This document shows, in pieces, positions 59,192 to 64,000 of a DNA stretch of 64,000 bases (its first letter is position 1; each line of letters opens with the position of its first letter). Both the position numbers and the translations under genes were made by a program. Location: contig NZ_JARZAI010000010.1 of assembly GCF_029893355.1 (NCBI RefSeq), positions 202,665 through 266,664 on the forward strand, written 5' to 3'. A model generated the notes under the pieces. It was not told where the DNA came from and did no database searches. It saw nothing but the letters and a program-made list of their open reading frames with translations. The DNA is from Kitasatospora sp. MAA4 (GTDB taxonomy: Bacteria; Actinomycetota; Actinomycetes; Streptomycetales; Streptomycetaceae).

Positions 59192-60916
59192 CGCCACGGC
59201 GCCGTAGCCGCCGCCCTGGATCTCGGCGGCGACCGCGAGGTCACCGCGGTAGGCGATGAACCAGCTGTTGGGGGCCGGGGCGCCGTCCACCTGGGCCGTG
59301 CCGGTCTTGGCGCCGACGCGGCCGGTCAGTCCGGCCATCGCCGACTGGGCCGTGCCGTCCGCGGCGGTCTTGGCCATCATGGTGCGCAGCTCCTGGGCGA
59401 CCGCGCCGGGCAGCGGCTGGGCGGCCTTGGGCTGCGGCAGGCCGGGGAGCAGGATCGGCTGGCGGAAGGTGCCGCTCTCGACGGTCGCCGCCACCGACGC
59501 CATGGCGAGCGCGTTGGCCCGGATCGCGCCCTGGCCGATCACCTGGGCGGCCGCGTCGTCCGAGTCCGTCGGGGCCGGGATCGTCGCGTCGTAGCTGCTC
59601 ACGCCCGGTCCGGTGGACCAGGGGATGCCGAAGCCGAACTGCTGTGCGGCCTGGCCGAGCGCGCCGGGGGCCAGTTTCGCGTGGCTCTCGTCGATGAAGG
59701 CGGTGTTGCAGGACTGCGCGAAGTCGTCGGCCAGCGTGTAGTCGAGGTGGTCGCCGGTCTCGTCGTTGTGCCACAGCTTGGGCGAGTTGGTGGTGGCCTT
59801 GCAGGGGACGGCGCTCTGCGGCTGGTCCCCGGCCTCCAGCAGGGCGGCCGCGGTGATCACCTTCATCGTGGAGCCGGGCGCGATGCTCGCCAGGAACGCG
59901 TTGTCGAAGCCGTTGGCCGGTGCGTTGGCCACCGCCAGGATGTGGCCCGTGCTGGGCTCGATCGCCACCAGCGAGGCGGGGCCGCCGCCTGCGGACTGCT
60001 GGGTGACCGCCGCCTCGGCCGCCGCCTGGACGTCGGCGTCCAGGGTCAGCCGCTCCTCGGGGCCGGCGGCCGGCGGGGAGATCACGAACAGCTGGTTCGC
60101 GGGGCTCCCCTCGGTGCCGCCGGCGATCACCAGGGCCTTGCCGGCGGCGGCACCGGCCGTGGTCCCACCGCTGCCGGCGGGCTGGAGCGAGGCCAGCAGC
60201 GGGGTGAGCGAGGGGAACGCTGTCAACGGCCGGCCCTGGCGGTCCGTCACGGTGGCGGTGGGGACGGGCAGCGACCGGACGGCTATCGACTCCCCCCGCC
60301 CCAGCCGCGGGTGGATCACGGTGGGCGCCCAGTGCACCAGCGTCTGCCCGTCGCCGCCGCGCTCCACGCCCACCTGCCCGTCGTACGTCCACGGGCCGGT
60401 GGCGCCGTCGATGGAGACCGTGGCCTTGAAGCCGAGCGTCAGCACCCCTGGCACGGCGGGCGTCGCCACCGTCCCGGCGGCGGGCGGACCGCTGGGGACG
60501 AAGGCCAGCGAACTCGGGTGCACGGTCTCCCCGAACGCCGTCAGCGCGTCGATCGCGGTGTCCGGATCATCGGTCAGCGCCCCGGCCCCCGCCAGGTCCC
60601 CCTTGGCCCAGTCGCTCAGAAACGCCTGCTCGGCGGCCGCCGCCTGGTCGGCCGCCGGCGGGACGGTACTGGACGGCGACGGCGAGCGGCCGCCCACCGG
60701 CGGGCCGGCCGCGTGCGAGCCGCCCTCGATCGCCGACGCGAGGTTGTACGCCCCGAGCCCGCCCACCACGAAGAGTCCGAGCACGACGCCGGCCAGCCCG
60801 ACCTTCAGCGCCGTACCGGCCTGCCGCCGCTGCCCGGGCTCCTCACCGTCGCCGTCGCCGTCGCCGTCCCCCTCCGGCATGTCGTGCACGTCCTGCAGCT
60901 CGTCGTCCTGGTCCAT
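59144..60916 (-). CDS. Penicillin-binding transpeptidase, class B-like with NTF2-like N-terminal domain
   Basis: 590 aa membrane-anchored peptidoglycan transpeptidase. Short acidic cytoplasmic tail with an (GD)n run (~17-24), a TM helix (~38-60, LKVGLAGVVLGLFVVGGLGAY), a MecA-N/NTF2-like domain (~90-200), then the transpeptidase domain with SxxK as STMK (~347), SxN as SCN (~401) and KTG as KTGTA (~535). All catalytic motifs are intact. ATG 60916 follows GGGGAGAG; an ATG 24 nt earlier has no SD. Its 3' end coincides with the candidate integration site. Likely a housekeeping or cell-division/sporulation PBP; no beta-lactam cluster context. Confidence 0.92.
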   Translation of the reverse strand: MDQDDELQDVHDMPEGDGDGDGDGEEPGQRRQAGTALKVGLAGVVLGLFVVGGLGAYNLASAIEGGSHAAGPPVGGRSPSPSSTVPPAADQAAAAEQAFLSDWAKGDLAGAGALTDDPDTAIDALTAFGETVHPSSLAFVPSGPPAAGTVATPAVPGVLTLGFKATVSIDGATGPWTYDGQVGVERGGDGQTLVHWAPTVIHPRLGRGESIAVRSLPVPTATVTDRQGRPLTAFPSLTPLLASLQPAGSGGTTAGAAAGKALVIAGGTEGSPANQLFVISPPAAGPEERLTLDADVQAAAEAAVTQQSAGGGPASLVAIEPSTGHILAVANAPANGFDNAFLASIAPGSTMKVITAAALLEAGDQPQSAVPCKATTNSPKLWHNDETGDHLDYTLADDFAQSCNTAFIDESHAKLAPGALGQAAQQFGFGIPWSTGPGVSSYDATIPAPTDSDDAAAQVIGQGAIRANALAMASVAATVESGTFRQPILLPGLPQPKAAQPLPGAVAQELRTMMAKTAADGTAQSAMAGLTGRVGAKTGTAQVDGAPAPNSWFIAYRGDLAVAAEIQGGGYGAVAAGQAVAHVLAVGNGS

Positions 60917-61101
60917 CGACTTCTCTCCCCCCGGAGTCATGAATGCGTCCTGGCGATGACCTTAGGGGACTCGAACTGGTTCGAACACATCTCCCCCACC
61001 GATCCTGCCCTTCCCACCGACGATGTCACTGACCCAACGCCGCGACCCGCTCCCCGCGTTGCACCCTTTTCGAGGATTTCGAGATTGGTTCGGCCACCGC
61101 C

Positions 61102-62103
61102 TCACCCCGCGCCGGCCGCGAGGACGGCGTCGGCGACGGCGGTGCGGGCGTAGAGGACGGATCGGCCGGCGCGGTGGGCGCTGACCAGGCCGGCCTCGCG
61201 CAGGGCGGTGAGCTGCTGGGAGACGCCGGGGGCGGAGATGCCGGTGCGGCGGGCCAGTTCGGTGGTGGAGGCGGGGGTCTCCAGTTCGGTGAGCAGCTGG
61301 GTCCGGGAGCGGCCGAGGACGGCGGCGATGGCGGCGGTCCCGGTGACCGGGCGTGGCTCCCAGAGGGTTCCCACGCCGCGTGCGCGGTAGGCGAGTTGGA
61401 GCGGGTCCGGCAGGGTGACCCGGGTACGCAGGGAGGATTCGGTGAAGGCCGTGGGGAGCAGCAGCAGGCCCGCGCCGGAGGTCTGCCGGGACAGGGTCCG
61501 CTGCCGGCGCACCACGCGCAGCACGTTGTCGTCCCACCGCACCGACGGGTGCAGGTCGTTGAAGAGGTGGCCGACGCCGTGTTCGGCGACCTGGCGGGCC
61601 CGGTGGAACACGTCGGCGTCGAGGACGGTCCGGATCCGCGCCCAGTAGGGGGCGAGTGCCAGCTGCCAGTAGGTCTCGATCGCCTCCACGACCCGGGGCA
61701 GCCGGGCCCGCGGCTCGGTGTACAGGGTCCGCAGCCGCGGGCCGAGGCCTCCCTGATGGCGCTTCAGGTGGTCGAGGTCGCTGCGGATCCGGTCGGCGGG
61801 CACGGACAGGATCGTGTCCAGTTCCTCCGCCAGGGTGGGGGCCGGTCCGGCGGGCGCCGGGTTGAGGAAGTCGGGCACATAGCCGGAGGGCGGGATCAGC
61901 TCGGCCAGCCAGCCCTGGTCCAGGCCGGCGGCCACCACCCGCGGCCGGACCTGCTCGACCCAGCGCCGGTGCACGGGATGCGCTGAGTCCGAGTCCGAGT
62001 CCGAGGTCAGCAGCCGGAAGCTGGGGGTGATCTCCCACATCGGCGAGACGGCGAACCGCAGTTGCGCCAGATCGTTCGCCGAGAAGGCCAGTTCCGCCAT
62101 CAT
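61102..62103 (-). CDS. DUF5937/ArsR-family transcriptional regulator
   Basis: 333 aa. The long N-terminal DUF5937-type region (~1-240) begins with ELAFSANDLAQLRFAVSP, as is usual for the family. The C-terminal winged helix (~265-330) has TELARRTGISAPGVSQQLTALREAGLVSAHR, an ArsR-type recognition helix. ATG 62103 has a GGGGGTGG SD; the upstream ATG at 62130 lies within the palindromic operator. Divergent from the aldo/keto reductase gene, which is the probable target. The ligand is unknown. Confidence 0.9.
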   Translation of the reverse strand: MMAELAFSANDLAQLRFAVSPMWEITPSFRLLTSDSDSDSAHPVHRRWVEQVRPRVVAAGLDQGWLAELIPPSGYVPDFLNPAPAGPAPTLAEELDTILSVPADRIRSDLDHLKRHQGGLGPRLRTLYTEPRARLPRVVEAIETYWQLALAPYWARIRTVLDADVFHRARQVAEHGVGHLFNDLHPSVRWDDNVLRVVRRQRTLSRQTSGAGLLLLPTAFTESSLRTRVTLPDPLQLAYRARGVGTLWEPRPVTGTAAIAAVLGRSRTQLLTELETPASTTELARRTGISAPGVSQQLTALREAGLVSAHRAGRSVLYARTAVADAVLAAGAG

Positions 62104-62125
62104 GTCGACCACCCCCGTGGTTTCA

Positions 62126-62145
62126 GCCATGGCTTAATCCATGGC
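62126..62145. promoter_or_regulatory. Operator candidate between the ArsR-type regulator and aldo/keto reductase genes
   Basis: GCCATGG-CTTAAT-CCATGGC, a perfect 7-bp inverted repeat 23 nt before the regulator start (62103) and 33 nt before the reductase start. Placement fits autorepression and joint control. Confidence 0.5.
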
Positions 62146-62177
62146 GACCCACTCTAGCGCGCGACGATCATCTGAAC

Positions 62178-63098
62178 ATGACATCACACACGACCTCGCA
62201 CGCGGTCAGCGCTGCCGCCGCAGGCACCTGGCGGCTCGGCGACCTGACGGTCAACCGGCTCGGCTTCGGCGCGATGCGCCTGCCGCAGCACGGCCCGGCC
62301 TTCGCCCCCGGCGCCGCGCCGAGCGATCGCGGCCGCGCGATCACCGTACTGCGCCGCGCCGTCGAGCTCGGGGTGAACCACATCGACACCGCCGCGTTCT
62401 ACTTCTCACCGCTGCGCTCCGCCAACGAACTGATCAACCGGGCCCTGGCGCCCTACCCGGACGACCTCGTCATCACCACCAAGGTCGGCCCCGGCCGCGA
62501 CCCGTCCGGCGCGTGGCTGCCGCACGCCACCGCGCCGCAGCTGCGCGGCCAGGTGGAGCAGAACCTGCGCCAACTCGGCCGCGACCACCTGGACGTGGTG
62601 AACCTGCGCGTCCTCGGGACCGATTCGATCGCCGAGCGCTTCGGCGCGCTCGCCGAGCTGCGCGAGGCCGGGCTGATCCGTCACCTGGGCGTCTCCAACG
62701 TCACCCCCGAGCAGTTCGCCGAGGCCCGGGCCGTCGCGCCGGTGGTCTGCGTGCAGAACCTGTACGGCCTGGGCGTGCGGCCGGAGCAGGACGCGTTCGT
62801 GCGCGCCTGCGGTGAGCAGGGTGTCGCCTTCGTACCGTTCTACTCGATCGCCGGGGCGGGGCGCGACGCCGGTGCCACCGGCGTCGACAGCGCGGAGCTG
62901 CTGGCCGTCGCCCGCTCCCACGGCGCGAGCACGGCACAGGTCCGGCTGGCGTGGACCCTGCACCGGGGGCCGCACGTGCTCGCCATCCCCGGCACCGGCA
63001 ACCCCGACCACCTCGCCGAGAACGTGTCCGCCGCCGCCCTGCGCCTCACCGAGGACGACCTGGCCCGCCTGGACGCCCTCCACCTTGACGCGCCATGA
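62178..63098 (+). CDS. Aldo/keto reductase
   Basis: 306 aa TIM-barrel NADPH oxidoreductase. Catalytic Asp in NHIDTA (~57-62), Tyr in AAFYFSP (~62-68) and Lys in VITTKVGPG (~97-105) are present; the usual catalytic His (DLYLIH) is replaced in DVVNLRVLG (~137-145), as in a subgroup of actinobacterial members. GTGNPDHLAENV (~271-282) is the cofactor phosphate loop region. The SD is weak. Substrate unknown; probably induced through the divergent ArsR-type regulator. Confidence 0.9.
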   Translation: MTSHTTSHAVSAAAAGTWRLGDLTVNRLGFGAMRLPQHGPAFAPGAAPSDRGRAITVLRRAVELGVNHIDTAAFYFSPLRSANELINRALAPYPDDLVITTKVGPGRDPSGAWLPHATAPQLRGQVEQNLRQLGRDHLDVVNLRVLGTDSIAERFGALAELREAGLIRHLGVSNVTPEQFAEARAVAPVVCVQNLYGLGVRPEQDAFVRACGEQGVAFVPFYSIAGAGRDAGATGVDSAELLAVARSHGASTAQVRLAWTLHRGPHVLAIPGTGNPDHLAENVSAAALRLTEDDLARLDALHLDAP

Positions 63099-63234
63099 CC
63101 AAGCGGAGGGCGGCTTGCCACCTTGCGGCGACCTCTGGCAATCCTGCGGTCCGGCACATAGCGTGTGCGTCAACTCGCCGTACGGGGCGGCGAGTTTACG
63201 CTTCGAGCCAAGCTCGGAGCGAGAGGAGTGAACC

Positions 63235-63837
63235 ATGCGTACTCGCAAGAGTTCGGCGCTGCTCGCTGTTGCAGTGACCGTCGGCATGGCAGCCTTGGGG
63301 CTGGCCCAGACCGCGAACGCCGCCACCGCCGGGGCGCCGAAGGTCATCGATGTGACCTCCGTCGCGCAGATCCCGACGGTGCACAGCCACCTCAAGGGGC
63401 AGGTGACGCCGAACGTGGTCTACCGGCTCACCATGACCAACAACCACGGCGGCAAGTGTCTGGACGGGGACCTGAACACCATCGGCAACAACGGTGGCGT
63501 GGTCCAGCTGTGGGACTGCAACGGCTGGAACAACCAGGTCTGGGACTGGGTGCCCTCCACCGTGAACGGCGCCGGCTGGTACACCATTCAGAACGACCAC
63601 GGTGGCCAGTGCCTGGACGGGGACCTCAACGGCATCCCGAACAACGGCGCCAAGGTGCAGCTGTGGGGCTGCAACGGCTGGAACAACCAGCAGTGGGCCT
63701 GGGGCGGCGCCACCCTGGTGAACGGAACCGGCGGGCAGTGCCTGGACGGGGACCTGAACACCATCGGCAACAACGGTGGCGTGGTGCAGCTGTGGGCCTG
63801 CAACGGCTGGGACAACCAGGCGTGGACGACGCACTGA
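63235..63837 (+). CDS. Secreted ricin-type beta-trefoil lectin
   Basis: 200 aa extracellular carbohydrate-binding protein. Sec signal peptide MRTRKSSALLAVAVTVGMAA... with likely cleavage after ANA (~29). A ~35-residue linker precedes one beta-trefoil of three repeats, each with GG(K/Q)CLDGDLN, NNG and QLW.CNGW(N/D)NQ.W (QxW) (~72-105, ~118-151, ~163-199). Repeats 1 and 3 are almost identical at DNA level (63463-63520 and 63740-63800). No catalytic domain, so it is a stand-alone lectin. GAGAGGAG precedes the ATG. Confidence 0.9.
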   Translation: MRTRKSSALLAVAVTVGMAALGLAQTANAATAGAPKVIDVTSVAQIPTVHSHLKGQVTPNVVYRLTMTNNHGGKCLDGDLNTIGNNGGVVQLWDCNGWNNQVWDWVPSTVNGAGWYTIQNDHGGQCLDGDLNGIPNNGAKVQLWGCNGWNNQQWAWGGATLVNGTGGQCLDGDLNTIGNNGGVVQLWACNGWDNQAWTTH

Positions 63838-63860
63838 CGCACTGACCGGTAGTCCGTAGT

Positions 63861-64000
63861 CGGGGGGGGGGGGGGGGGGGCCCCCCCCCCCCCCCCCGCC
63901 GGGGGGGGGGGGGGGGGGGGGCCCCCCGCCCGGGGGGGGGGGGGGGGGACAACCGGCCCGGGGCCGGGGGGGGAGGGGGGTGGGGCGTGGGGCCGAACAA
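63861..64000. other. Homopolymer-rich low-quality sequence at the contig end
   Basis: Long alternating G and C runs (for example 63861-63898 and 63903-63920) with no coding bias. This is typical of sequencing failure or assembly error in GC-rich hairpins. Nothing should be annotated here. Confidence 0.85.

Noticed and set aside
63861..63960. G/C runs as a terminator, telomere or replication-origin hairpin
   Set aside because: Pure homopolymer runs at the very end of the window are far more likely a sequencing artefact.

Overview
The window is high-GC actinobacterial DNA, most probably from Streptomyces or a close relative such as Kitasatospora. The evidence is third-position GC bias in every gene, the giant modular polyketide synthases (PKSs), a DUF397/XRE pair, a DUF5937-type regulator and a mycothiol-type DsbA protein. 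It has three parts.

(1) Positions 1-44.9 kb, minus strand: the right-hand edge of a mycosamine-type polyene macrolide cluster. Three type I PKS genes read leftwards: a six-module giant (14958-43190), a two-module protein (4757-14944) and a third protein cut by the window edge (ends at 1). The six-module gene has the reduction and extender pattern of NysI/AmphI/PimS2: a DH-KR module, then KR, methylmalonyl-KR, KR, dead KR, KR. The next three modules all carry DH domains with destroyed active sites, so a long 1,3-polyol is predicted. A GDP-mannose 4,6-dehydratase gene (43732-44769) sits next to the PKS as in those clusters. Three 16-bp sites resembling the PimM/AmphRIV operator lie in front of the PKS and dehydratase genes. 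The loading module, polyene-forming modules, P450s, sugar aminotransferase, glycosyltransferase and regulators are not here and should lie left of position 1.

(2) About 46.2-59.2 kb: a candidate genomic island bounded by an imperfect 50-bp direct repeat, which is the 3' end of a penicillin-binding-protein gene. The intact gene is on the right and a displaced 3' fragment on the left. A tRNA-like gene with an irregular anticodon arm lies just outside on the left. Inside are an XRE/DUF397 pair, an anti-sigma-type ATPase and a tightly coupled operon: queD, queE, folE, a phosphoribosyltransferase, a methyltransferase, two thymidylate-kinase-like proteins, a radical SAM enzyme, a DegT aminotransferase, a 28-codon coupled ORF, a HAD phosphatase and a PurC (SAICAR synthetase)-like ligase. 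No queC and no tRNA/DNA transglycosylase gene is present. I infer that 7-carboxy-7-deazaguanine is converted to a nucleotide and then amidated and decorated. I do not recognise this as a described pathway. An exonuclease, a DsbA-like protein and a Nudix hydrolase follow.

(3) 59.1-63.8 kb: ordinary chromosomal genes (class B-like penicillin-binding protein, DUF5937/ArsR regulator divergent from an aldo/keto reductase, secreted ricin-type lectin). The last ~140 bases are homopolymer-rich and look like sequencing or contig-end artefact.
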